Position numbers and translations under genes: made by a program. A DNA stretch of 31,542 bases from DATGFB01 sp032160545 (GTDB lineage Bacteria; Actinomycetota; Actinomycetes; Mycobacteriales; Jatrophihabitantaceae), in contig JAVHVN010000071.1 in assembly GCA_032160545.1 (NCBI GenBank), positions 1 to 31,542 of the forward strand, given 5' to 3'. The notes beneath the pieces were generated by a model. The model was not told the DNA's origin, ran no database searches, and was given only the letters and a program-made list of their open reading frames with translations. Shown piece after piece: positions 15,350 through 23,937 of the stretch (positions are counted from its first letter, which is position 1; each line of letters starts with the position of its first letter).

Positions 15350-16374
15350 CACTTGCACCGCGCCACGGTCGTCGGCTGGTGGACCGGGATGGGCAGCGTC
15401 GGCCCGTTCGGGAGGTGCACGTCGGCCGTGATCGAGCAGAGGTAGAAGTTGAACCAGGAGCCATAGCTTCCGGTGCGGATCAGCCCCGCCACCGTCGGCG
15501 GCAGCTGGTCGAGGAACTCCTGCAGCGTCGGGGTGTTGCGGTTCAGATTCGCGGTCAACGCGGTGAGGTCTGTGATGTCGCGCGCCAGCGGTGCGCGCAC
15601 CTGGCTGAGCAGGCTCGCCGTCGACGTCGTCAGGTTGTTGATGCCCTCGAGCGATTGGCCGATGGCGTTGCGGTCCTGCGACAGCCCGCTGATGAACCGC
15701 TGCAGCTCCAGGATGAGGTTCGACAGCTCGGTGTCGCGGTCACCGACCGCGGTGAGCACCGACGAGAGGTTCGTGACGACGTCGCCGATCACCTTGTCCT
15801 TGTCGGCGATCGTGTTGGTCAGATCGGCCAGCGTGCCGAGCAACAGCTCGATGCTCGAGCCCTCGCCCTGGAGCACCTGGATCAGCTCACCCGAAAGCGA
15901 GTTGATCTGGTCGGCGTTGAGGCCCTGGAACAGCGGCTGGAACCCGTTGAACAAGGCGGTGAGGTCGAGTGCGTTGAACGTGTGGTCGAGCCCGATCGTG
16001 GACCCGGGCTTCAGGATCTGGTTGGGGTCGCCAGTGCCCTGCTCGATGTCGAGATAGCGCTGGCCGACCAGGTTCCGGTAGCGCAGCCGTGCCTCGGCCG
16101 ACGCGGGCAACGGCCGGCTCTTCTGCACCGTGAACGTGATCTGCGCATAGTTGTGGTTGACGATCTTGATGCTCTTGACGGTTCCCACGCGGACGCCCGC
16201 GACCCGCACGTCGTCGCCGGGGTTGACACCGGACGCGTCGGTGAACAGGGCCTTGTAGGTGGCGGCGGCGCCGTAGCTGCTGTTCGCGATCGTCGCGCCG
16301 AGGACGTACGTGCAGAACGCGGTGACTATCAGGAAGACGATCAGCTTGATGAGCGGTGCGAGCAGCCCCCTCAT
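15349..16374 (-). CDS. mceB: MCE family protein MceB
   Basis: 341 residues. N-terminal membrane helix at about 8-29 (LIKLIVFLIVTAFCTYVL), MlaD domain at about 38-115 (VRVAGVRVGTVKSI, LVGQRYLDIEQG), a helical rod (about 130-285), and a C-terminal GSWFNFYLCSI motif with a final Pro/Thr tail ending in ARCK. It fits the MceB class by position and length. ATG 16374 overlaps the mceA stop as ATGA. Confidence 0.92.
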   Translation of the reverse strand: MRGLLAPLIKLIVFLIVTAFCTYVLGATIANSSYGAAATYKALFTDASGVNPGDDVRVAGVRVGTVKSIKIVNHNYAQITFTVQKSRPLPASAEARLRYRNLVGQRYLDIEQGTGDPNQILKPGSTIGLDHTFNALDLTALFNGFQPLFQGLNADQINSLSGELIQVLQGEGSSIELLLGTLADLTNTIADKDKVIGDVVTNLSSVLTAVGDRDTELSNLILELQRFISGLSQDRNAIGQSLEGINNLTTSTASLLSQVRAPLARDITDLTALTANLNRNTPTLQEFLDQLPPTVAGLIRTGSYGSWFNFYLCSITADVHLPNGPTLPIPVHQPTTVARCK

Positions 16375-17669
16375 TTCACCGTCACCTCCTGCCCGCGCAG
16401 CGACGGTGCTATCAGCATCGTCGCGACGTCGGGCACCTTGTCGGGTGTGGTGCCGTCCGCCGTGGCGAGGATGGACTTGACCAACGAGTTCTCTTGCGGA
16501 GAGCCCACCGCCTGCTGGTCGACGGCACTGGTCTTGGCCGCCTGGCCGCACGCCGAGTCGGTGAGGGCCGCGCCGTCGTTCACGCAGCGGAAGTTGCCGG
16601 GAATCTTGAACGGCTGCGGCGGGTTGGGCAGCCCGAAGCAGTGCGGCCCGAGACCGGTCACGAACGTCGGCTCCTCGCCCGGCTTGTAGGCCCCGAACGT
16701 CGGCGTCGTCAGGTAGAGCTGCGCGCTGAGCTGGATCTGGTCGTTGCGGATGCCGTCGCTCTGCTTCTGGTGCAGGTCAGTCAGTGCGGCGAGCATGCAC
16801 TGGTACTCGGGTGTGTACGCCGCGAGAAGTTTGTAGATCTTGGCCGACGTGCCGACGACCGTGATCAGCCGCTGCTGGTTCTCAGCGAGGAAGCTGTTCA
16901 GGATGTTCGACGTGTTCTCGGCCGTCACCAGGACGGAGTCCAGCGCGGCCTGCTTCTCGACCACTGTCCGCGCGCCGGTCTGGAAGTTGTCGAAGGTCTG
17001 CAGCAGGTCCGGGGCCGCGGCGTTGAGCTGGTCGGAGAAGGCACCGAGCTTCTTCAGGTCATCGACCAACTGGGGCAGCTGCGGATTGAGCTGCTTCAGG
17101 TAGGCGTCCAGGCTGGTGAGGGTCTGGCCGAGCTTCTCGCCGCGGCCCTTCAGCGCGGTCGCGATCGCCGTCAGCGTTGCGTTCAGCTCGGCCGGCTGCA
17201 CCGCTTGCAGCAACGGCAGGAAGTCCCCCAGCACCTTCTGCGTCTCGAGGGCGACCGTCGAGCGGTCCTGCGAGATGACCGCGCCGCCCTTGATCGGCGG
17301 CGCCGGGTCGGCGGGGATCTGCAGCGAGACGTACTGCTCGCCGAACAACGTCTTGGGCAGGATCTGGGCCGAGACGTTCGACGGGATGATCTTCACCCGG
17401 CCGGGATCGAGCGCGAGGGTGATCGTCGCGCCGTCGCCAGTCGACTTCACGTCGCGGACGCTGCCGACGATGATGCCGCGTTCCTTGACGTCGGACTCGG
17501 TGAGCAACTGGTTGCCAGTGTGGTCGGTCTTGAGCTTCACCAGCACGGTGGGCGTGAAGTGCTTCTGGTAGACGAGCACCGACAGCGAGACCAGGCAGAA
17601 GAGCACGACGAGGTACGTCAGCCCGAGGAGCCGGCGCTTGACGATCGTCCCCACACTCTCGCGTGCCAT
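16371..17669 (-). CDS. mceA: MCE family protein MceA
   Basis: 432 residues, first of the six Mce proteins. Membrane helix at about 14-33 (LLGLTYLVVLFCLVSLSVLV), MlaD domain at about 38-118 (DVKERGIIVGSVRDV, LFGEQYVSLQIP), then a helical region to about 290. The C-terminal part contains CMLAALTDL, PHCFGLPNPPQP and NFRCVNDG; these cysteines may pair outside the membrane. Two conserved Tyr/Pro-rich stretches near FGAYKPGEEPTF are usual in MceA. ATG 17669 lies four bases after the yrbEB stop. Confidence 0.93.
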   Translation of the reverse strand: MARESVGTIVKRRLLGLTYLVVLFCLVSLSVLVYQKHFTPTVLVKLKTDHTGNQLLTESDVKERGIIVGSVRDVKSTGDGATITLALDPGRVKIIPSNVSAQILPKTLFGEQYVSLQIPADPAPPIKGGAVISQDRSTVALETQKVLGDFLPLLQAVQPAELNATLTAIATALKGRGEKLGQTLTSLDAYLKQLNPQLPQLVDDLKKLGAFSDQLNAAAPDLLQTFDNFQTGARTVVEKQAALDSVLVTAENTSNILNSFLAENQQRLITVVGTSAKIYKLLAAYTPEYQCMLAALTDLHQKQSDGIRNDQIQLSAQLYLTTPTFGAYKPGEEPTFVTGLGPHCFGLPNPPQPFKIPGNFRCVNDGAALTDSACGQAAKTSAVDQQAVGSPQENSLVKSILATADGTTPDKVPDVATMLIAPSLRGQEVTVK

Positions 17670-17673
17670 GGCG

Positions 17674-18516
17674 CTACCCCGCCAACCTGACGCTGACCGT
17701 CGAGCCCCAGATGGCCAGCGAGAGGAACAGGTCAAACACGTTGATCGCGACGATCGTCGTGCGCACCGCCTTGCCGACGGCGATGCCGACGCCGGCCGGC
17801 CCACCCTTGGCCGTGTAGCCGTAGTAGCAGTGCACCAGGACGATGACGACCGCGAAGAACAGCACCTTGAAGAACGACGCGACCACGTCACCCGGCGGCA
17901 GGAACAGGTGGAAGTAGTGCGAGTAGCTGCCGGGCGAGGCGTGGTTGTAGTCCACGATGATCACGTAGGTGGCGAGGTAGGACGACAGCAGGCCGATGAC
18001 GTACAGCGGGATCACCGCCACGAAGCCCGCGATGATGCGAGTCGTCACGAGGAACGGCACGCTCGGCACCGCCATGACCTCGAGGGCGTCGATCTCCTCG
18101 CTGATGCGCATGGCGCCGAGCTGGGCGGTGAAGCCGCAACCGACCGTCGCCGACAGCGCGAGCCCAGCGACCAGCGGTGCGATCTCGCGGGTGTTGAAGA
18201 ACGCCGAGATGAATCCCGAGATCGGTCCGAGTCCGAGCTGGTCGAGCGCCGCATAACCCTGCAGGCCGACCTCGGTACCGGTGAAGAACGACATGAACGC
18301 GATGACGCCGACGGTGCCGCCGATGACGGCCAGCGCGCCGCTGCCGAACGCGACCTCGGACAGCAGGCGCAGCGTCTCCTTCTTGTAGCGGCGGATCGTG
18401 CGCGGCGTCCACGCCAGCGCCCGCGCGTAGAACGACATTTGCGCGCCGAGCTCGTCCAACAGCCCGAGCGGGGCGTGAATCGCGCGGCGCGCGCTCGCGA
18501 CCAGGTCGGTGCTCAC
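17674..18516 (-). CDS. yrbEB: YrbE/MlaE-type ABC permease B of the mce transporter
   Basis: 280 residues with about five to six membrane segments. It is the second integral membrane subunit of the Mce transporter and pairs with YrbEA and the Mkl ATPase in the cytoplasmic membrane. The coupling motif RISEEIDALEVMAV (about 138-151) is the MlaE-family EExxA..G-like loop that touches the ATPase. A cytoplasmic N-terminal amphipathic segment (about 1-50) precedes the first helix. The GTG start at 18516 follows directly on the yrbEA TAG with no gap. Confidence 0.94.
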   Translation of the reverse strand: MSTDLVASARRAIHAPLGLLDELGAQMSFYARALAWTPRTIRRYKKETLRLLSEVAFGSGALAVIGGTVGVIAFMSFFTGTEVGLQGYAALDQLGLGPISGFISAFFNTREIAPLVAGLALSATVGCGFTAQLGAMRISEEIDALEVMAVPSVPFLVTTRIIAGFVAVIPLYVIGLLSSYLATYVIIVDYNHASPGSYSHYFHLFLPPGDVVASFFKVLFFAVVIVLVHCYYGYTAKGGPAGVGIAVGKAVRTTIVAINVFDLFLSLAIWGSTVSVRLAG

Positions 18517-19293
18517 CTAGGACCCCTTCGCCGGGATGACCTGGAAGTACACGGCCGTGACCACGAAGTTGACGAAGAACAGCAGCAGGAACGTGATGAC
18601 CACCGACTGGTTCACGGCGTCGCCCACACCCTTGGGACCACCACCGGCGTTGAGTCCCTTGTACGACGCCACGACCGCCGCGATGATCCCGAAGATGAAG
18701 GCCTTGAGCTCGCCTGCGTAGACGTCGGGCAGCTGGGCCAGTGCCGAGAAGCTGGCCAGGTACGCGCCGGGCGTGCCGCCTTGCAGCACCACGTTGAAGA
18801 AGTAGCCGCCCGCGACGCCCACGACCGAGACCAGGCCGTTCAGCGCAACGGCGACGAGCGTGCACGCGAGTACCCGCGGGACGACGAGGCGCTGCACGGG
18901 CGAGATGCCGAGGACCTCCATCGCGTCGATCTCGTCCCGGATCTTGCGCGAGCCCAGGTCGGCGCAGATGGCCGAGCCTCCGGCACCGGCGATCAGCAGC
19001 GCCACGACGATCGGACTCGCCTCCCGGACGATCGCCAGCACGCTCGCGGCACCGGTGAACGACTGCGCGCCGACCTGACGCGAGAGGCTGCCGATCTGCA
19101 ACGCGATCACCGCGCCGAACGGGATCGACACCAGCGCTGTCGGCACGATCGTCACGCTCGCCACGAACCAGGCCTGCTGGATGAACTCGCGGAACTGGAA
19201 CGGCCGCCGGAACATCAGCCGGAAGACGTCCAGGAAGAGCGCGAACAGCCGGCCCGCCTGCTGCACACCGGCCGTGGGTGACAGCGTCGCCAT
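18517..19293 (-). CDS. yrbEA: YrbE/MlaE-type ABC permease A of the mce transporter
   Basis: 258 residues, first permease of the operon. Membrane segments are near residues 45-70, 90-110, 150-175, 195-215 and 228-252. The ATPase-coupling motif DEIDAMEVLGISPVQRLVVPR (about 119-139) is well conserved. The protein has a short interfacial N-terminal helix with FRRPFQFREFIQQ, as in MlaE. The ATG at 19293 overlaps the last base of the ATPase stop (TGATG), tying synthesis of ATPase and permease together. Confidence 0.94.
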   Translation of the reverse strand: MATLSPTAGVQQAGRLFALFLDVFRLMFRRPFQFREFIQQAWFVASVTIVPTALVSIPFGAVIALQIGSLSRQVGAQSFTGAASVLAIVREASPIVVALLIAGAGGSAICADLGSRKIRDEIDAMEVLGISPVQRLVVPRVLACTLVAVALNGLVSVVGVAGGYFFNVVLQGGTPGAYLASFSALAQLPDVYAGELKAFIFGIIAAVVASYKGLNAGGGPKGVGDAVNQSVVITFLLLFFVNFVVTAVYFQVIPAKGS

Positions 19294-20402
19294 CAGCCCG
19301 GCCCGAAGATGCTCTGCGTCGGACGCTCGTCGAGTGCGTCGGGCCTGCCGTCGCCCTCGCCGCGCCGGTCGGACGCGGCCTCGGACCGGGCTTGCTGCTC
19401 GTATTCCTGTTCCTCGTCGAGCAGCTTGCGCACTGCTTCCTGCGCCTTCGGCGGCAGGGTGTGCAACATCTCCAGCACGCGCTGCTGGCGCCGCGCGACT
19501 GCGCGACGCTCGGGCAGCCCGGCCGACGGCTGGATCTGCGGCGGAACACCCACGCCGCCGCCACCTTTCGGGCCGGTGCCCGGCGCAGGCGCGGCGTCCT
19601 GGTCGATCGACGCGAGCTCGGCGGCGACCTGGCTGGCGTCCTTCTCCTCGGACATTCCGATCGGGCCTTCCTTGCGCCCGTTCAGGAACTGCTTCACGAC
19701 CGGCTCCTCGGAGGTGAGCAGCACCTCGCGAGGGCCGAACATGACCAGCTCCCGGCGGAACAGCATTCCGAGGTTGTCAGGAACCGTCCGCGCGGTGCCG
19801 ATGTCATGGGTGACGATTAGGAAGGTCGAGTCGGTGACCGCGTTGAGGTCGACGATGAGCTGGTTCAGGTACGCGACGCGGACGGGGTCCAGGCCGGAGT
19901 CCGGCTCGTCGAACAGGACGATCTCGGGCTCCAGGACGAGCGCCCGGGCCAGGCCGGCGCGCTTGCGCATACCGCCGGAGATCTCGCCGGGAAGCTTCTT
20001 CTCGGTGCCGGCGAGGCCGACCATGTCGAGCTTCTCGGTGACGATGTCGCGAATCTCGCGCTCGCTCTTCTTCGTGTGCTCGCGCAGCGGGAAGGCGATG
20101 TTGTCGAACAGGTTCATGGACCCGAACAGGGCGCCGTCCTGGAACAGCACGCCGAACAGCTTGCGGGTCTCGTAGAGCTTGTGCTCGCTGCAACGGGCGA
20201 TATCGACGTCACGGATGATGATCGAGCCCTTGTCGGGCTTCAGCAGGCCGATCAGCGACTTCAGGAAGACCGACTTGCCGGTGCCGGACGGGCCGAGCAG
20301 TACCGAGATCTCGCCAGGCGGCAGGGTGAGGGTGACGTCGCCCCAGATGGTCTGTTTCCCGAAGGATTTGGTCAGATCGCGGACAGCAACCTCGACGCCC
20401 AC
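19293..20402 (-). CDS. mkl: ABC transporter ATPase of the mce lipid importer (Mkl/MceG type)
   Basis: 369 residues. Cytoplasmic ATPase that energises the YrbE/Mce complex. Walker A is GPSGTGKS (37-44), the signature is ISGGM (141-145), Walker B is IVLFDEP (161-167, Asp165 and Glu166), and the switch His is 199. The sequence follows mycobacterial Mkl closely, including SLIGLLKPDKGSI and GVLFQDGALFGSMN. The C-terminal extension (about 250-369, with MSEEKDASQVAAEL and AVARRQQRVLEMLHTLP) is the extra tail found in MceG proteins. GTG 20402 is chosen because GGAAGGGGG lies just upstream and the start matches Mkl; GTG 20423 is an alternative. Unlike M. tuberculosis, where mkl is unlinked to most mce operons, it here leads the operon. 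Confidence 0.94.
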   Translation of the reverse strand: MGVEVAVRDLTKSFGKQTIWGDVTLTLPPGEISVLLGPSGTGKSVFLKSLIGLLKPDKGSIIIRDVDIARCSEHKLYETRKLFGVLFQDGALFGSMNLFDNIAFPLREHTKKSEREIRDIVTEKLDMVGLAGTEKKLPGEISGGMRKRAGLARALVLEPEIVLFDEPDSGLDPVRVAYLNQLIVDLNAVTDSTFLIVTHDIGTARTVPDNLGMLFRRELVMFGPREVLLTSEEPVVKQFLNGRKEGPIGMSEEKDASQVAAELASIDQDAAPAPGTGPKGGGGVGVPPQIQPSAGLPERRAVARRQQRVLEMLHTLPPKAQEAVRKLLDEEQEYEQQARSEAASDRRGEGDGRPDALDERPTQSIFGPG

Positions 20403-20767
20403 GAGACCCCCTTCCGTACTCACCGGCGTACCGCTGTGACGGGGCAGCACCCGCCACCACTTTGATTTAACGAGGCCAATACCCGTCGGTAACGAGATCG
20501 GCGACACAGCGTTGCACACGTCGCGTCGCGAGTACCACGGGGGCACTGGGGGCGCCGCACCCGTTTACCCGGGTAGGTGTGACACCTAACGGTCGCGACA
20601 TTTAGGACGCAGCGGTCCGGTGCGGCCGCACGCCACACTGCGTGTAACGCCGGCGTGGGCTGACGATTTCGACGTCGGTCGCCGTCCCGACGAAACTGAC
20701 CGCACCGAACTATCGTCGCGGGAAGGACGGCACGGTGGACGCCCGTCATGACGGATGGAGGACGGCG
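20403..20767. promoter_or_regulatory. Divergent promoter region between the mce operon and the asparaginase operon
   Basis: 365 bases without a gene, more AT-rich in places than its surroundings. It must hold promoters for both divergent operons. On the minus strand a weak TTAGGT-16-TAAACG pair overlaps the palindrome at 20574-20588. A second weak pair, TTACCG-17-TAAATC, lies nearer mkl. On the plus strand TATCGT at 20711-20716 could be a -10 box but has no good -35. No promoter here is firmly supported. Confidence 0.5.
20566..20588. promoter_or_regulatory. Candidate operator: two overlapping palindromes
   Basis: TAGGTGT-g-ACACCTA (20574-20588) is a perfect 7-bp dyad around one base. It overlaps TACCCGGGTA (20566-20575), a perfect 10-bp palindrome. 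Dyads of this size and symmetry are typical binding sites of dimeric TetR- or GntR-type repressors, which commonly control mce operons. No such regulator is encoded in the window, so the cognate factor is unknown. Confidence 0.45.
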
Positions 20768-20983
20768 ATGCCCGACGTGGACGCCCGGCTGCGCGAGCTG
20801 CTGGACGCGGACCCGCCCGAGTCGGTGACCGCGCTGCCCGAGGCGGCGCGCGCCGAGCTGGCCGCGGTCATCGCCGAGGCCAAGGACCGCCAGCGCGCGA
20901 GCCTCGCCGAGTCCTTCGACGCCACGCTGAGGCACGTGCCCTTTCCGGCCCGCAGGCTGGTCAAGAAGGCTCTGCTCGGATGA
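20768..20983 (+). CDS. Hypothetical protein, 71 residues
   Basis: Not recognised. It is a small, charged, probably all-helical protein (LRELLDADPP, ARAELAAVIAEAKDRQRASL) with a basic end (PFPARRLVKKALLG). No membrane segment or motif is visible. The ATG at 20768 has GGAGGA five bases upstream, which fixes the start; an ATG-less longer reading from further upstream is less likely. The stop overlaps the next start as ATGA, so it is coupled to the following unknown gene and, through it, to the asparaginase gene. Confidence 0.75.
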   Translation: MPDVDARLRELLDADPPESVTALPEAARAELAAVIAEAKDRQRASLAESFDATLRHVPFPARRLVKKALLG

Positions 20984-21753
20984 CGCAGCGGACCGCTTCC
21001 CCGGAGCTGCAGAAGCTGGCGCACTCCCTGGGCGTCCCGCTCGGCCGGCTCGACGGCCTCGCCGACCTGCCCGCAGACGACCTGCGACTACTTCGAACCC
21101 AGATCACCGAGGCCCTGTTCCAACACGACCGGCCGCGATTCGCCAAGTTGGCCGCCCTGTCGAGCGCGGTGCCGGTGGCCCTGGCGGCGAAGGTGACCCA
21201 GCACGTGCTGCCGCCACTGCTCGCCGCCCGAACGGCCGAACTGATCGATCCCGACCGCGCGGCCGACCTCGTCGGCCGCTTGTCGGACGGTTACCTGGCC
21301 GACGTCTCCGCGGCGATGGACGCCGCCCGCGCGCCCGAGGTGGTGGCACGCATTCCGGCCATCCGCATCGGGACGATCGCCGCCGAGCTGGCGCGGCGGG
21401 CGGAGTGGGTCGTCATCGGCGCGTTCGTCGCGCACGTCTCCGCCGACGGGCTCGCCGCCGCGGTGCGCAGCTTCGACGGCGGTCAGTTGCTGCGCATCGC
21501 GTACGTCCTGGACGACAAGCGCCGGCTGGACGAGATCACCGCCATGATCACGGACGAGCAGCGCGACCAGGTGCTGGTCACCGCGGCCGAGGACGGGCTC
21601 TGGGCCGAATTGGCGGACCTGCTCGCCCACCTTGGTGCCGACGAACGGACGCACTTCGCCAACCGGCTGCATGCCAGCCCGGAGGCGGTGCGGGCCGCGG
21701 TGGCGGCAAGCACTCTGGATCCGGGCGCCCTTGCCGCGCTCGGCGCGGCCTAG
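20980..21753 (+). CDS. Hypothetical helical protein, 257 residues
   Basis: Not recognised with confidence. The protein is predicted almost wholly alpha-helical, with repeated Ala/Leu-rich stretches of about 35-40 residues (near 55-90, 95-125, 130-160, 165-200 and 205-235). This suggests a HEAT-like or MgtE-N-like solenoid; inference from pattern only. There is no signal peptide, membrane segment or catalytic motif. ATG 20980 overlaps the stop of the 71-residue gene (ATGA). The asparaginase GTG follows seven bases after its stop, so the three genes form one operon. Confidence 0.8.
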   Translation: MTQRTASPELQKLAHSLGVPLGRLDGLADLPADDLRLLRTQITEALFQHDRPRFAKLAALSSAVPVALAAKVTQHVLPPLLAARTAELIDPDRAADLVGRLSDGYLADVSAAMDAARAPEVVARIPAIRIGTIAAELARRAEWVVIGAFVAHVSADGLAAAVRSFDGGQLLRIAYVLDDKRRLDEITAMITDEQRDQVLVTAAEDGLWAELADLLAHLGADERTHFANRLHASPEAVRAAVAASTLDPGALAALGAA

Positions 21754-21760
21754 TCCGCCG

Positions 21761-22735
21761 GTGGCAGGGATCCCGCCCGCGCTACTCGACATTCGCCGCG
21801 GCGCGGTGATCGAGTCGCGCCACCGCGGCAGTCTCGTGCTGCTCGACCGGTCCGGCGTCGTCCTCATCGTCGGTGCGGCCGGTGCCGTCGACGAGCCGAT
21901 GCTGCCGCGCTCGAGCCTCAAGCCGTTCCAGGCGGTCGCGATGGTCGAGGCCGGGTTCGCCGGGACCGACGCCGAGGTGGCGCTCGCGGCGGCAAGTCAC
22001 GAGGGCGAGGCGGTGCATGTCGACGGCGTCCGGGGCGTCCTGGCGGCCGCGGGACTCGACGAACGTGCGTTGCGCTGCCCGGCCGACCTGCCCCGGGGCC
22101 ACGCTGCCCTGTTCGAGTGGGTTGCCGCCGGCCGCGGCCCCGAGCCGATCTGTCACAACTGCTCCGGCAAGCACGCCGCGATGGTCGCGATCTGTGCAGG
22201 CAGCGGATGGGACGTCCCGAGCTACCTCGCGCCCGAGCATCCGCTGCAGCGCGCCGTGCGGGCGACGGTCGAGCGCCTTTGCGGTGAGCCGGTCACCGCG
22301 ACGACCGTCGACGGATGTGGCGCCCCCGCCTTCGCCGTGACCCTCACCGGCCTGGCCCGCGGCTTTGCGCGCCTCGCGACGGCCGCCGAGGGGACCTCGG
22401 CGGCGCGGGTCGCCGGCGCCATGCGGGCGAACCCCGGGCTCGTCGGTGGCAGCGGCCGCGCCGTCACCGGCTTGATGGCCGCCGTGCCCGGGTTGGTGGC
22501 GAAGGACGGGGCGGAGGGCGTGTGGGGCGCAGCACTGCCGGACGGCCGCGCCGTGGCGGCACAGATCGAGGACGGCGCGACGAGGGCGCTCGGTCCCCTG
22601 CTCGCGGCCGTCCTCTCGCACTGGGGCTACGCCGATGCGGTCGCCCCGTGGTCGTCCGTGCCGACGCTGGGCGGCGGCGCGCCGGTCGGGGCGATCGAGT
22701 GGTCGCCCGAGCTGCGGACGCTGCTCGGGCTCTGA
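21761..22735 (+). CDS. L-asparaginase, Rhizobium etli (class 3) type
   Basis: 324 residues, probably cytoplasmic; it should hydrolyse L-asparagine to aspartate and ammonia. It belongs to the Asparaginase_II family, unrelated to E. coli AnsA/AnsB. Residues expected from the R. etli ReAV structure are present: the Ser-x-x-Lys motif RSSLKPF (Ser51, Lys54) and a zinc site formed by Cys134 and Lys137 in CHNCSGKH and Cys186 in DGCGAP. In ReAV the matching residues are Ser48, Lys51, Cys135, Lys138 and Cys189. The GTG at 21761 lies seven bases after the previous stop and has no clear ribosome site, so coupling is likely. The downstream gene rplL is convergent. Confidence 0.9.
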   Translation: MAGIPPALLDIRRGAVIESRHRGSLVLLDRSGVVLIVGAAGAVDEPMLPRSSLKPFQAVAMVEAGFAGTDAEVALAAASHEGEAVHVDGVRGVLAAAGLDERALRCPADLPRGHAALFEWVAAGRGPEPICHNCSGKHAAMVAICAGSGWDVPSYLAPEHPLQRAVRATVERLCGEPVTATTVDGCGAPAFAVTLTGLARGFARLATAAEGTSAARVAGAMRANPGLVGGSGRAVTGLMAAVPGLVAKDGAEGVWGAALPDGRAVAAQIEDGATRALGPLLAAVLSHWGYADAVAPWSSVPTLGGGAPVGAIEWSPELRTLLGL

Positions 22736-22820
22736 GTCGACTCGCCGCTGCGGGCGGTCCGCGGCGCTTGCGCCAGTGCCCCGGTGCGACGATCGAACAG
22801 CGGCAGGCGCCGGGAAGACC

Positions 22821-22858
22821 GCGACGGGGCGCCCCGCCGCAGCGGAACGCCCCGTCGC
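22821..22858 (-). terminator. Hairpin terminator between convergent asparaginase and rplL genes
   Basis: A perfect 11-bp inverted repeat, GCGACGGGGCG (22821-22831) and CGCCCCGTCGC (22848-22858), has a 16-base loop. It begins 14 bases beyond the rplL stop and lies 86 bases after the asparaginase stop. It has no U tract in either direction. A stem of this strength between convergent genes most likely ends rplJL transcription and may work both ways. Confidence 0.65.
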
Positions 22859-22871
22859 CGGAGTGCGGGTG

Positions 22872-23270
22872 TTACTTGACCGTGACCGTGGCGCCGGCGC
22901 CCTCGAGGGCTGCCTTCGCCTTCTCGGCGGCCTCCTTGTTGACCTTCTCCAGGACCGGCTTCGGCGCGCCGTCGACGAGGTCCTTGGCCTCCTTGAGGCC
23001 CAGGTTCGTGAGGGTGCGCACCTCCTTGATGACCTGGATCTTCTTGTCGCCGGCGCCCTCGAGGATGACGTCGAACTCGTCCTGCTCCTCGGCAGCGCCG
23101 GCACCGCCGTCGCCACCGCCCGCGTTGGGTGCGGCGACGCCCGCGACCGCGACGGGCGCGGCGGCGGTGACGTCGAAGGTGTCCTCGAACTGCTTCACGA
23201 AGTCGCTGAGCTCCAGGAGGGTCATCTCCTTGAACGCGTCGAGCAGCTCGTCGGTGTTGAGCTTCGCCAT
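22872..23270 (-). CDS. rplL: 50S ribosomal protein L7/L12
   Basis: 132 residues. Stalk protein that binds L10 as dimers and recruits the translation GTPases. The N-terminal dimerisation helices (about 5-32, LLDAFKEMTLLELSDFVKQF) lead into an Ala/Gly/Pro hinge (about 35-62). The C-terminal factor-binding domain (about 64-132) contains KIQVIKEVRTLTNLGLKEAK and VDGAPKPV. ATG 23270 is preceded by AAAGGA four bases upstream. It lies 52 bases after rplJ, in the usual rplJ-rplL order. Confidence 0.99.
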   Translation of the reverse strand: MAKLNTDELLDAFKEMTLLELSDFVKQFEDTFDVTAAAPVAVAGVAAPNAGGGDGGAGAAEEQDEFDVILEGAGDKKIQVIKEVRTLTNLGLKEAKDLVDGAPKPVLEKVNKEAAEKAKAALEGAGATVTVK

Positions 23271-23322
23271 GATGGCGTCCTTTCTTTGAACTGGTCTCGC
23301 CGGGTGAGCCGGCTGGATGGAA

Positions 23323-23937
23323 TTACTCCGCCGGCTCGGCGGAGGCTTCGGTCGCTTCGGCGTCGGTGACCGGCGCCTCGGCAGTGGTGGCGTCGGTGGC
23401 CGGTGCGTCCGCAGTGGCAGCCGCGGCGGCCTTCTTCTCCTCGAGCGCGGCGGCCAGGCGCGCCATCTGCGACAGCGGGGCCTGGAACAGCCCGGCGGCG
23501 CGGGTCGGCAGTGCCTTCAAAGCGCCGGCGAGCTTCGCGAGGAGCACCTCGCGCGACTCGAGGTCGGCGATCCTGGCGACCTCGGCGGCGCTGAGGGTCT
23601 TGCCCTCGAGCACACCGCCCTTGATCACGAGCAGCGGGTTGGCCCGCGCGAAGTCACGCAGCCCCTTGGCGGCCACGACTGGGTCGCCCTGGACGAACGC
23701 GATCGCTGTCGGCCCGACCAGCAGGCTGGCGTCGATGGCGACACCGGCATCTGCGGCGGCTCGCCGGGTCAGGGTGTTCTTCACGACCGCGTAGGTCGTG
23801 TCGCGGCCCAGTGCGCGGCGTAGGTCGGTCACCTGCTTGACGGTCAGGCCGCGGTACTCGGTGATCACCGCCGCTGACGAGTTCGCGAAGTGCTCGGTGA
23901 TCTCGGCGACCGCCGTTGCCTTCTCGGTGTTCGGCAC
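23323..23937 (-). CDS. rplJ: 50S ribosomal protein L10
   Basis: 204 residues. Base of the ribosomal stalk; it binds 23S rRNA and L7/L12 dimers. The globular RNA-binding part (about 1-130) includes YRGLTVKQVTDLRRAL and NTLTRRAA. The helical L12-binding region (about 135-170) has SQMARLAAALEEKK. A further Ala/Thr/Glu-rich tail of about 35 residues makes it longer than E. coli (165) or M. tuberculosis (178) L10. The GTG at 23937 follows GGAGAGGAGGGAG. A long structured leader lies upstream (23938-24166). Confidence 0.98.
   Translation of the reverse strand: MPNTEKATAVAEITEHFANSSAAVITEYRGLTVKQVTDLRRALGRDTTYAVVKNTLTRRAAADAGVAIDASLLVGPTAIAFVQGDPVVAAKGLRDFARANPLLVIKGGVLEGKTLSAAEVARIADLESREVLLAKLAGALKALPTRAAGLFQAPLSQMARLAAALEEKKAAAAATADAPATDATTAEAPVTDAEATEASAEPAE

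Noticed and set aside
22736..22871. A small gene between asparaginase and rplL
   Set aside because: No start with a ribosome site or coding-like composition; the stretch is dominated by an 11-bp terminator stem.
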